This document shows, piece after piece, positions 36,501 to 44,189 of a stretch of 64,000 bases of DNA (position 1 is the first letter of the stretch; each line of letters opens with the position of its first letter). The notes under the pieces are model-generated. The model had not been told where the DNA came from and did no database searches. It saw nothing but the letters and a program-made list of their open reading frames with translations. This stretch comes from JAMQKA01 sp031569985 (GTDB lineage Bacteria > Bacteroidota > Rhodothermia > Balneolales > Balneolaceae). The stretch spans positions 46,677 through 110,676 of the forward strand of contig NZ_JAMQKA010000018.1 of NCBI RefSeq assembly GCF_031569985.1, read 5' to 3'. The position numbers and the translations under genes were made by a program.

Positions 36501-37578
36501 AAGAATCACCGCGACGTCCCAGCATAGCAATAATATTGGCCTGCACAGCCGGTTCATTCTGTTCCAGTAGCCCAGTAAATTCGTTTGTAACATCTGGCTG
36601 CTGGAGATCCTGGGCAATCTTCAGTGCTGCTGATCGCAGTTCTGGTTCTGTACTTTGAGAGCCTTCCAAAAGCAGTTCAAGTGGCGTTTCGCTCTCGGCC
36701 TTTACAAGGATGTGGAGTGCTTCAATGCGCGAATTTACAGCATGATAGCCTTCGTAAATTCCCCGGGCAACTTCGGCGCTTTGTTGGGGATGCCCCTCTT
36801 CCGCAAGTCGCCGGGCAAAACGCAATTGTTGCTGTACGGTGCCGGAGGTTGTTACGACTCCTGAGGCACTGGGATTGCCACTGCTTGCGAGTGCATATAA
36901 TACAGCTTCTTTCGTCGCCGGGTCATTTTGTGCTGCAAGTGGTTGAAGCCGGGATACAACATCCTGGGAGGAAGCCTCCATATCACCCAACGCCTTTATT
37001 AACACGATGCGATGTTCATCCTGAGTACTTCCGATTCCCTGTAAAAGAGCATTCTCAGCGCTGGAGATGTTGATACTTCGCAAAGCGTGGGCGGCTGACT
37101 CGTTAAGGGCATCGTCTCCGACAAACGATCGCAAAACAGGCACGGCCTCATCACTCCCGACCAACTCCAGTTGTTCCATTAAGAAAATTTTTACCGATGG
37201 GGCATGGCTACTCCGCAATTCGCTGATAAGAACCTCTTCATACATCGAATGCTCTGGTTCGGCACCCGGCCTGGAAACATATTTGGTCAGCCCATTGACT
37301 GCATATCGAGCATTGGTGTCGCTACCCGTACCCGGGGATTTAAGCATCCCGAAAAGGGCATGCAGGGCCGGGGATCCCATTTCGAGCAGTCTTTCGTTCA
37401 GCCAATCCCGTTCTGCTTTATCATCTGCCGGCATTAGTGCTACAATTTCCGTGATTTCGTCAAACTGGCTCTCGGTGATTCCGATATCGGAACCCGAACG
37501 CAGGATTTCATTTGAAGAACTGCAGGAGACTAATAGAACTGTAAGAAAAAATACGCTTAGAGCTTTGAATCGCTTCAT
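33589..37578 (-). CDS. Giant lipoprotein: HEAT repeats fused to three DUF1080 domains
   Basis: Taken from ATG at 37578 it has 1329 residues and a lipoprotein signal (LLVSCSSS). Residues about 40-720 are HEAT-type helical repeats with many PAVRSTAISALANW-like units. Three consecutive DUF1080 domains follow at roughly 735-915, 940-1135 and 1140-1329. Each opens with an F-N-G-x-x-L-x-G-W motif (LFNGEDLSGW, LFNGQNLEGW, LFNGKDLSGW) and ends with an F-R-N-I or F-K-N-V strand. Single HEAT-DUF1080 fusions occur in Bacteroidota and Planctomycetota, but three tandem hydrolase-like domains are unusual. The HEAT part may form a docking scaffold. It is likely co-transcribed with the oxidoreductase gene 59 bp upstream. 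Confidence 0.88.
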   Translation of the reverse strand: MKRFKALSVFFLTVLLVSCSSSNEILRSGSDIGITESQFDEITEIVALMPADDKAERDWLNERLLEMGSPALHALFGMLKSPGTGSDTNARYAVNGLTKYVSRPGAEPEHSMYEEVLISELRSSHAPSVKIFLMEQLELVGSDEAVPVLRSFVGDDALNESAAHALRSINISSAENALLQGIGSTQDEHRIVLIKALGDMEASSQDVVSRLQPLAAQNDPATKEAVLYALASSGNPSASGVVTTSGTVQQQLRFARRLAEEGHPQQSAEVARGIYEGYHAVNSRIEALHILVKAESETPLELLLEGSQSTEPELRSAALKIAQDLQQPDVTNEFTGLLEQNEPAVQANIIAMLGRRGDSSAWSAIQPYLEDRNPEVRLAAVSSSVSLAGTEALPSLLTALNRARLPQEIDAIKQALLQLPSDPMFEAASERWENTSNHAKVALLEVLAERQESEYLDEVLGQLSSSSSEVRRAMLLALDDLAGPEDLPQIINLLNSSRTEEEIEIIQKAIASIADRNPDAKNRAAPIVNALNQTSSKKAVILLEILPEVGGNQAVEAVIPFTNHSQPAVRSTAISALANWSDSYAIQPLLSVIGETSSSQKMELIRGLTRLVRESKYSDQEKVAYLSQAMSSATTDEQKTALISALSNFQSPASLRTVSKYFGNANQSIRESAMRAAAEILAPSYDFSEEFDGTDKALSVLEATTDSTTKNKIEGYISEIQTQQQASEGFTSLFNGEDLSGWTGATDAYTVQNGNLIHKDGQSGNLFTEQEYSDFILRFQFKLTPGANNGLAIRSPLQGDPAYQAMELQILDNTAEKYAELEPYQYHGSVYGVAAAERGHLKPAGEWNTQEVVANGSQITVKLNGVTILDTDIEEAGSPEAMDGREHPGLLRPSGHIGFLGHGDEVAFRNIQIRDLNVFYPDYSMGTENGGGMNHPPEGFKALFNGQNLEGWEGLFGNPETRAEMSPEERAKAQKEANIEMQQHWSVRDEILYFDGNGKSLVTKKDYKDFEMLLDWKIEPGGDSGVYLRGTPQVQIWDITENPVGSGGLYNNQKNLSEPLIPADNAIGEWNRMRIKMIGERVTVHLNGQLVVPNVVLENYWDRDKPIYSKGQIELQAHNTPLYFKNVFIRDIFGSEPLFNGKDLSGWQRVGGNAGSWNASDGLLYTEGDGQEWEKGSGGGWLSTDKMYDNFKLVLEYRLPEGGNSGVFLRAPHKGDPAFQGIEIQLLDDYAEQYGGLEPWQYTGSIYDVKAPSKHVSKQAGEWQKMEIVANGPKIKVALNGQLVISTNLINHMKKVGEHPGLKQRKGYIGLQNHNSRVEFRNIEITEIK

Positions 37579-37636
37579 TATAAATCCCAGGTCTAATTTA
37601 TTTGACATCATATGATGATCAGGCTATTAATCAGGT

Positions 37637-38905
37637 TTATAGTTTCCAGGGTGAACGCATCGGCTGATTGATCAGGCGGTTGGCGGCCTCATCACCGATA
37701 AAGCGCTGTTTTTCAGGATCGAATTCCAGGTCTCGTCCCAGCCGCACAGCAATTTTGCCCAGATTTACCAAGTTACAGGAGCGGTGTCCATTGGATTCGT
37801 TTAAAGCAAATGCCTGTCGATTTTTCACCGCTTTACTGAAGTCGGTGACCTGCGGTACCGAGTCGGGCAGCGAGGCGGCCAGCTTGCGTATATTGGGGAT
37901 GTCAGATTGAAAACCGCGGAAAAGTTTCCCTTTCGGTCCTTCAATAAATGCGGCGTCGGTGTCTTTATTTTCTCCATCCAGGATGATCTGGCACCCGTCA
38001 TCATAGGTCATCTCAATTCGCCGCCACGAACCGACGGCATCAGGATGCTGCTGCTCGGAATCAGCCGTAATCTTTGTCGGGCTCGTGTGATCTTTATCGA
38101 GGATATATTGAACGGGATCCAGGTAGTGCTGGCCCATATCTCCCAATCCGCCTCCGTCATAATCCCAGTAGCCCCGGAACGTAACGTGCGTCCGGTGTTG
38201 GTTGTACGGTTTGTAGGGTGCAGGACCCAGCCACATATCGTAGTTCAGGGGTTCCGGTATCCATTCCGGTTGCAGGTTGGTCAGGCCGGTCCAGTTGAAT
38301 TTCCAGTTGAACCCTGTGCTTTCATTTATGGTCACTTTCAGCGGCCATCCAAAGACATCATTGGCTACCAGCTTCTTGATCGGTTTTACAGGAGTACCCA
38401 TGCCGTAAAAGATATCTCGGAAACGGAACCAGGTATTTAGTCGGAAGATACGGCCATTACGCTGAACAGCATCTACCACTTTTTTACCTTCCCCGATGGT
38501 CCGTGTCATCGGTTTTTCACACCAGATATCTTTCCCGGCTTCGGCAGCATCGACAGCCATTTTGGCGTGCCAGTGGGGCGGTGTGGCAATATGTACAATG
38601 TCGATATCGTCCTGTGCCAGTAGTTCCCTGTAGTCGGTGTAGCCATTGACATCGTCACTGACCAGGTTTAGTGATTCTTGCAGATGGCTTTGGTCAATGT
38701 CACATATGGCAACCAGGCGTGCTCCCGGATAGGTCAAGTGGCCTTTCCCCATCATCCCGACACCGATCACAGCTTTGGTTAGTTCATCGCTCGGAGCGGT
38801 ATAACCAGTGCCTCCCAGCACACGCCGAGGAACAATGGTAAAAAGTCCCATAGTACCCAAGACTCCCTTGAGAAAGTTTTTTCTACTCATATTCTGCTCA
38901 GACAT
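37637..38905 (-). CDS. Tat-exported Gfo/Idh/MocA family oxidoreductase
   Basis: This 422-residue NAD(P)-dependent sugar oxidoreductase-fold protein has a Tat-like signal with SRKNFLKG (residues 7-14, the second Arg being Lys). A Rossmann segment AVIGVGMMGKGH and the C-lobe beginning near ATPPHWHAKMAVDAAEAGKDIWCEKPM follow. Exported Gfo/Idh/MocA proteins carry tightly bound cofactor and oxidise or reduce sugar C3 positions in 3-keto pathways. It directly precedes the triple-DUF1080 gene, fitting an oxidise-then-hydrolyse scheme. Confidence 0.9.
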   Translation of the reverse strand: MSEQNMSRKNFLKGVLGTMGLFTIVPRRVLGGTGYTAPSDELTKAVIGVGMMGKGHLTYPGARLVAICDIDQSHLQESLNLVSDDVNGYTDYRELLAQDDIDIVHIATPPHWHAKMAVDAAEAGKDIWCEKPMTRTIGEGKKVVDAVQRNGRIFRLNTWFRFRDIFYGMGTPVKPIKKLVANDVFGWPLKVTINESTGFNWKFNWTGLTNLQPEWIPEPLNYDMWLGPAPYKPYNQHRTHVTFRGYWDYDGGGLGDMGQHYLDPVQYILDKDHTSPTKITADSEQQHPDAVGSWRRIEMTYDDGCQIILDGENKDTDAAFIEGPKGKLFRGFQSDIPNIRKLAASLPDSVPQVTDFSKAVKNRQAFALNESNGHRSCNLVNLGKIAVRLGRDLEFDPEKQRFIGDEAANRLINQPMRSPWKL

Positions 38906-39174
38906 AGATCGGATTTTTTTGATTTAAAATTTGGTTTAAAATCCATCCCATTAAAAAGAGTATTGCGTGTAATCCTATAACCTTATCTGGTAAGTTTATT
39001 TTGCAATCCCGGTGAAGCTTACCTGTGATAAAAAGGTTTTCTTATTAAAATCCACTCTTCCCATTGATATGAAAACCAATATAAAGCGAGGAGTCCAGTT
39101 TTCAAGGATTACATTAAATAGCGCTGTGAGTGATCACGAAAAAACACAATTTCAGCATTATAGTTAGAATCTGA

Positions 39175-40269
39175 TTATTGGTTCAAGAGTTTTAGAGCGT
39201 TATTACGGTAAACTTTTTGAAGGACATTGTCCTCCAGGCCAAAGCCGTTCAAACTCCAGTGGTAACCAAACAGATCATGTCGATAAAAATGCTCATCTTC
39301 AGTTTCTAATATTTTAAAAGTTGTTTTGTACATCTCTGGACTCCGCCCCATATCGGTGCCATAAAAAATCCTGTCTTGGTGTTTGTTGATAAAAGCCGCA
39401 ACATGGCGTGGGGTTTGTGACAACTCGCTATATCGGGCCCCGATCTCCGAATATAAGTTGGGATACGTATCCAGCATCCGATCCAGGTTCGACAGATCAT
39501 ATGCTGAATTGGCCATGTGGGCTGCAATAAATGTGGTATTCGGATGGTCACGTACAGCATTTTCCAATATTTGCATCATCTGGTCGTGGCTTTTGATCCC
39601 AGCTTTGTTATCCAGCCGCCACTCGTAGGCATTCATGAGGCCGTCATTGGTAGAATCCATCTCTTGGTACATCCAGATCGGTTCGGCCATGTGAACATGA
39701 ATCGGCATATTTAATTGGCCTGCCTTATCCAGGATGGGACTCATTCGAGGATCGTCGATGTGCATGCCAAATGCCTGGGTCGGGGTAGAATAGAAAAGGC
39801 CTTCTCCTTTATCACCGAGTTCCCCGATTCCACCGGCCCCCATATCATGAAGACGTTCCAGTTCTTCGATGGCATTCTCAGTGAAGTTCTCGTCGGTCTC
39901 ATACCCGGTATAGTCTATGCCGCACCAAAGCTCGAAGCGATCTTCCCATTGCGAAAAGACGGCATGCAGTGAGTCGAATTGTGCCCCGGTTGCCTTTGTT
40001 AGCAAAATGGCTTTTTCAATCCCGACCTCGTCCATTGTTTGTATCCATTCCCGGATCTCTTCAGGTGATTCTGCATACTGGTTATGGGAATGCATATCAA
40101 TGACTGGATAACGTGCCTTGTCAACCTCCGAACCGGCTGCTTTATACAGTGATTCTGGCCTATAATCTTTCAAAAGGAGTCTGTTCGGATCCGTTTCTTC
40201 TTTTTCGGAAGTGCAGCTTGTAAATATGCAGCAAAGGCCAAGCAGAATTGTCAATAATGTTGATTTCAT
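39175..40269 (-). CDS. Amidohydrolase-2 family lipoprotein
   Basis: Taken from ATG at 40269 the product has 364 residues with a lipoprotein signal (IFTSC). The metal-dependent TIM-barrel hydrolase marks are VIDMHSHN (HxH), MPIHVHMAEP, FIAAHMANSAYDLSNLDRML and RIFYGTDMG. It starts 7 bp from the end of the GH109-like gene, so the two are a tight operon. A cytoplasmic relative is encoded at 43047 on the other strand. A lactonase or decarboxylase role is typical of the family, but the substrate is unknown. Confidence 0.88.
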   Translation of the reverse strand: MKSTLLTILLGLCCIFTSCTSEKEETDPNRLLLKDYRPESLYKAAGSEVDKARYPVIDMHSHNQYAESPEEIREWIQTMDEVGIEKAILLTKATGAQFDSLHAVFSQWEDRFELWCGIDYTGYETDENFTENAIEELERLHDMGAGGIGELGDKGEGLFYSTPTQAFGMHIDDPRMSPILDKAGQLNMPIHVHMAEPIWMYQEMDSTNDGLMNAYEWRLDNKAGIKSHDQMMQILENAVRDHPNTTFIAAHMANSAYDLSNLDRMLDTYPNLYSEIGARYSELSQTPRHVAAFINKHQDRIFYGTDMGRSPEMYKTTFKILETEDEHFYRHDLFGYHWSLNGFGLEDNVLQKVYRNNALKLLNQ

Positions 40270-40276
40270 GATGTGA

Positions 40277-41635
40277 TTAATAACCCATCTCTTCCGGTTT
40301 GAAGATCTGTTCATTCGTCATCCATTGTCCGTCAGTAAAGTCTGGGAAGTCCACCGGGTGTCCTCCCTGGGCAACCGACATCTCAGAAAGCGGACTGATT
40401 ACGCTCCATGCGGCTGCATCATACACATCGATCGGGGTATTGACACCTCTCTTGATCGATTCCACAAACGCATTCCTCACAAAATAATCGATGCCACCAT
40501 GACCGGATTCAGCAGCTTCTTTTTCCTGCTTTTTCCACAATGAAGAGTCGTATTTATCCTGGTATTTGTCGAACGACTCCCACTCGTCGAATTCCGGGCT
40601 GATACCATCGAGGTAGATCGAATTATTTTCTACACTCCAGATCCCGTTCGTCCCCTGGCAGCGGAATCCTAGGGAGTAGGGCCGCGGCAGACTGGTATCG
40701 TGCGTAACGATAATCGATTCACCGTTGGCGGTCGTAATGGTGGAGGTCACAATATCACCCTGGGTAAATTCTACATCCGCTTTGGGGTGATCTTTCCCAC
40801 CGGTGTCTACGATATGCTCATGCAGGCCGCGCGCCTTGGTGGCAGTTGCAGTTAAATTCACAAAGCGGTTGCCCCGGTTGATATCCATCCAGTGGGCTAC
40901 GGGACCGATGCCGTGGGTAGGATAAAGGTCACCATTCCGGTTCACATAATGCTCGGTTCGCCAGCTGGAAACGCTACCCGTTCCGGGTCCAAAATTCGCA
41001 TCTTTATCAAAAAGGTAGGGGATAAGATTGTGTTGGTAGCCACAACGAGCGTGGATCAATTCCCCAAACAGGCCCTGACGAACCATATTCAGGATTGCCA
41101 TCACATCGCGGCGGTAGCAGACATTTTCAAGGAGCATGCATGGTATCCCGGTTTCTTCGGAGGTGTTTACCAGGTCCCAGCAGCCATCGATTGAAACGGC
41201 GGCGGGTACCTCCAGCCCAACATATTTCTCAGCTTTCATTGCATCCACCGCCATAGGCACATGCCAGAGCCATGGGGTGGCAATGATGACGCCGTCGAGG
41301 TCATCGCGGGCAATCAGCCGTTTGTAATCTGTTTCCCCTTTGGTATAAAGTTCCGGTGCCTCGCGTCCAACTTCTTTTGCAATTTGAACGCCCCGCTCTG
41401 CATTTTTGGGGTCAACATCGCAAATAGCTGGTACTTCTACATCTGATCTACTTAGCAATCCGCGGAGATGTCCTGAACCACGCGCCCCCATCCCGATTAC
41501 CCCGATTTGTGCCGTATGGTTGTCATCACGTGCGTGAAGAATGTTAAAGGGAGCTACGGATAGACCGACTCCTGCTGCCGTTATCTTTTTGATGAAATCT
41601 CTGCGGTTGGACTTATCTCCCATGTTTTGCACCAT
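40277..41635 (-). CDS. GH109-like alpha-N-acetylgalactosaminidase (Gfo/Idh/MocA fold), Tat-exported
   Basis: This 452-residue protein begins with a true twin-arginine signal (SNRRDFIKK, residues 9-17) and a Rossmann domain (IGVIGMGARGSGH, 44-56). It shows the features of GH109 enzymes, which use bound NAD to hydrolyse alpha-GalNAc, for example from blood group A antigen. The key stretch YPTHGIGPVAHWMDINRG (238-255) has the catalytic-type histidine at H241, followed by LPRPYSLGFRCQGTNG. The length matches characterised members (about 440-450). ATG at 41623 is an alternative start. A distant, non-GH109 oxidoreductase role cannot be excluded. Confidence 0.82.
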   Translation of the reverse strand: MVQNMGDKSNRRDFIKKITAAGVGLSVAPFNILHARDDNHTAQIGVIGMGARGSGHLRGLLSRSDVEVPAICDVDPKNAERGVQIAKEVGREAPELYTKGETDYKRLIARDDLDGVIIATPWLWHVPMAVDAMKAEKYVGLEVPAAVSIDGCWDLVNTSEETGIPCMLLENVCYRRDVMAILNMVRQGLFGELIHARCGYQHNLIPYLFDKDANFGPGTGSVSSWRTEHYVNRNGDLYPTHGIGPVAHWMDINRGNRFVNLTATATKARGLHEHIVDTGGKDHPKADVEFTQGDIVTSTITTANGESIIVTHDTSLPRPYSLGFRCQGTNGIWSVENNSIYLDGISPEFDEWESFDKYQDKYDSSLWKKQEKEAAESGHGGIDYFVRNAFVESIKRGVNTPIDVYDAAAWSVISPLSEMSVAQGGHPVDFPDFTDGQWMTNEQIFKPEEMGY

Positions 41636-41694
41636 TTGTTAATATTAATTATTTGTCCCTGGCATCACTATTCCTGAATAGTTAATAAATTGAA

Positions 41695-41762
41695 AATAAA
41701 AATAAATGAAAACCTTTCGTTTAATTTCTTTTTGAAAATATAATCTTCCATTTATTTTTATT
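41695..41762. promoter_or_regulatory. AT-rich inverted repeat in the divergent GH109/AgaS control region
   Basis: AATAAAAATAAATG (41695-41708) and its exact reverse complement (41749-41762) flank a 40-nt loop between the divergent start codons. A shorter palindrome CTATTC-CT-GAATAG lies at 41669-41682. Either could be an operator shared by both directions, but the base composition makes chance repeats plausible. Confidence 0.35.
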
Positions 41763-41850
41763 ATTCTGATAATTCGATATGGAATGGTTTTCTGTTTTAA
41801 CATGATCAGTATTTGCTTGAACAACATATTTAAAGATTTATCGAGTTTTT

Positions 41851-43011
41851 ATGAGCCAGAAGTTTTTAGGTCAGACAGTTAAAAATTTACAGGAAAATGG
41901 TGCAGACCACACCGCTAGAGAAATATCCGGTCAACCCGCCCTTTGGATCAGGACTTGGGAAAAGGTTTCCAGGGAAAGAGATGATCTCAAAAATTTTCTT
42001 GATCGCGTATTAAATATTGATCAGCTGGAGGTCGTTTTGACTGGTGCCGGCACGTCGGCCTATATCGGGGAAACTGCTGAACCGATCATGCGAGGTTGCT
42101 GGTCGCCCCCGGTCAGGGCGTTACCGACCACAACTCTGGTAACACATTTTGAACACTACATAGATCCCCAAAAGCCACTCCTGCTAGTCTCTTTTGCACG
42201 TTCAGGCAATAGCCCGGAAAGTCTGCGGACAGTACAGCTGGCGGAAGAGTTGTGCCAGAAAGAAGTTTTTCACCTGCTAATTACGTGCAATCCTGAAGGC
42301 GAGCTGGCCCAGACACCGTCATCTGGTAACAGCTATACATTTTTTCTGCCTCCTGAGGCGGAAGATCAGTCCTTGGCCATGACCGGGAGTTTTACTGCGA
42401 TGCTGTTGGCTATTTTGTTGATAGCCCAGGTTGAGGAGGTTCAGTCGTTCGAAAAGGAGGTGCAACAGCTTTCGGAGAGCGGGCAATTAGTGATAGATCA
42501 GGAGTTGGATAAAATTCAGGATATTGCCCAGTTGGACTTTAAGCGGGCGGTATTTCTTGGTTCAGGGCCGCGGCTCGGCACTGCACGGGAATCACACTTG
42601 AAAGTGCAGGAGCTGACAGATGGTAATGTAATCTGTAAATATGATTCATTTCTCGGGTTCCGGCACGGACCAAAAGCTGTAATTGATGAGCAAACACTGC
42701 TCGTGTACCTTTTTTCCCAGGATCCCGGGGTACTTCCCTATGAAAAGGACCTGGTAAAGAGTGTTAATGAGAAGGGGTTGGGCCTGGCATCGCTCGGTGT
42801 GGGACAGAAGGAAACCAAGGAGATCGGAACAGATTTTAATATTGCCCTTGGGGCAGGTGGTACTTCTGATTCTTCGTTGTGGCCTGTGGTCTCGGTTCTG
42901 CCGGCGCAGATACTCGGGTTCTTTTTAGCATTGAAATATGGGCTTAAACCGGATTCTCCTTCAGCCAGCGGTGCTATTTCAAGAGTTGTAGAAGGGGTTA
43001 CGATCTACTGA
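41851..43011 (+). CDS. agaS: AgaS-like SIS-domain sugar isomerase/deaminase
   Basis: This 386-residue protein has two SIS domains (about 40-190 and 210-350) and resembles AgaS, the galactosamine-6-phosphate deaminase/isomerase of GalNAc catabolism. Marks include the HTAREISGQPALW start, VVLTGAGTSAYIGE, SFARSGNSPESLRTVQLAE, the VFLGSGPRLGTARESHLKVQELTDG core and GFRHGPKAVID. It has no signal peptide and acts in the cytoplasm. It is the first gene of the rightward run and lies opposite the GH109-like enzyme that would release GalNAc, which supports the assignment. Confidence 0.85.
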   Translation: MSQKFLGQTVKNLQENGADHTAREISGQPALWIRTWEKVSRERDDLKNFLDRVLNIDQLEVVLTGAGTSAYIGETAEPIMRGCWSPPVRALPTTTLVTHFEHYIDPQKPLLLVSFARSGNSPESLRTVQLAEELCQKEVFHLLITCNPEGELAQTPSSGNSYTFFLPPEAEDQSLAMTGSFTAMLLAILLIAQVEEVQSFEKEVQQLSESGQLVIDQELDKIQDIAQLDFKRAVFLGSGPRLGTARESHLKVQELTDGNVICKYDSFLGFRHGPKAVIDEQTLLVYLFSQDPGVLPYEKDLVKSVNEKGLGLASLGVGQKETKEIGTDFNIALGAGGTSDSSLWPVVSVLPAQILGFFLALKYGLKPDSPSASGAISRVVEGVTIY

Positions 43012-43046
43012 AAAAGTAGAGACTCCCAAGCGGATTCAACGAAGTA

Positions 43047-44066
43047 ATGACAAATGATTGTATGGATCTTTACGACTCGCTTCCAAAAATTGATGCTCAT
43101 ATGCACTACAACTGTGCAAGGCCGGCTTTATTGGAACAGGCCCGATCAGAAGGGTTTCGGCTGTTGAGTATCAACACGGAGGTCCCGTTTTTCCCGTTGC
43201 TCAAAGAGCAGGAGGATTTTATTCTGGATCGGGAGCGAGATGAGCAGAAAAGTATCGACTACATCACTACTTTTTCTACCGATAAGTGGGGGACGGAGGA
43301 TTGGCAGGAGAAAGCACTCGCTCAAATAAAAAATGGAATGGAGAAGGGGGCGGTGGGCGTCAAGTTTTGGAAAAATATCGGGATGGAGTTACGGGACGAA
43401 AACGGGGATTTTGTGATGATTGACGACCCTTCTTTTGATCCGCTTTTTGAATACTGTGAAGATAAGCAGGTTCCGGTCCTTGGTCATCTTGGTGAGCCCA
43501 AAAATTGCTGGTTGCCGGTCGAAGAGATGACCGTAAACGGGGATCGGGAATATTTTGCCCAGCACCCGGAATACCACATGTATCGCCATCCTGAGTACCC
43601 TTCGTATGAGGAGCAGATTGAAGCGAGGGACAGGCGGCTGGAAAAACACCCAAAACTGCGGTTTGTGGGGGCGCACCTGGCCAGCCTGGAGTGGAGCGTA
43701 GACAGGATCGCAGATTGGCTAGATCGGTTTCCCAATGCAGCCGTGGATCTTGCAGAACGGGTTTGCCACCTGCAATATCAGGCAGTTCGTAATTGGGAAA
43801 AAGTGCATAATTTTTTGGTAGCCTACCAAGACCGAATTATTTATGGCACGGATATTATTGATGACCGGGGCAATCCACCAGAAGAAATAAAGAAGAAGAT
43901 AAAAGAGAAATGGCACATGCACTGGAAATTTTTTTCGGATCGTGATACCATGTCAGTTCCCAAAGTAGAAAATTCGTTTCGTGGGCTGGGAATGGATGAG
44001 CCGGTGATGAAAAAAATATTTCGAAAGAATGCGCTTAAATGGTATCCCCGGCTTGATCGGGATTGA
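43047..44066 (+). CDS. Amidohydrolase-2 family protein, cytoplasmic
   Basis: This 339-residue TIM-barrel metal hydrolase has no export signal. Motifs seen are KIDAHMHYNC (HxH), GVKFWKNIGMELRDENG, VPVLGHLGEPKNCWLP, RFVGAHLASLEWSVDRIADWLDRFPN and IIYGTDIID. It follows the AgaS-like gene by 35 bp, suggesting one transcript. It resembles the lipoprotein at 39175, so a similar reaction may be carried out on both sides of the inner membrane. The substrate is unknown. Confidence 0.87.
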   Translation: MTNDCMDLYDSLPKIDAHMHYNCARPALLEQARSEGFRLLSINTEVPFFPLLKEQEDFILDRERDEQKSIDYITTFSTDKWGTEDWQEKALAQIKNGMEKGAVGVKFWKNIGMELRDENGDFVMIDDPSFDPLFEYCEDKQVPVLGHLGEPKNCWLPVEEMTVNGDREYFAQHPEYHMYRHPEYPSYEEQIEARDRRLEKHPKLRFVGAHLASLEWSVDRIADWLDRFPNAAVDLAERVCHLQYQAVRNWEKVHNFLVAYQDRIIYGTDIIDDRGNPPEEIKKKIKEKWHMHWKFFSDRDTMSVPKVENSFRGLGMDEPVMKKIFRKNALKWYPRLDRD

Positions 44067-44189
44067 TTTCTTCCCTGGGTTTACTTATCTGAATTAGTAC
44101 ATAATTTGAGATTCGAAGTGGAAGAGTCAGAAAGCTGAACAATAAAGCAGGCAGTTCTTTCCAACAATATTCTAATAAAAAGGGATTAG

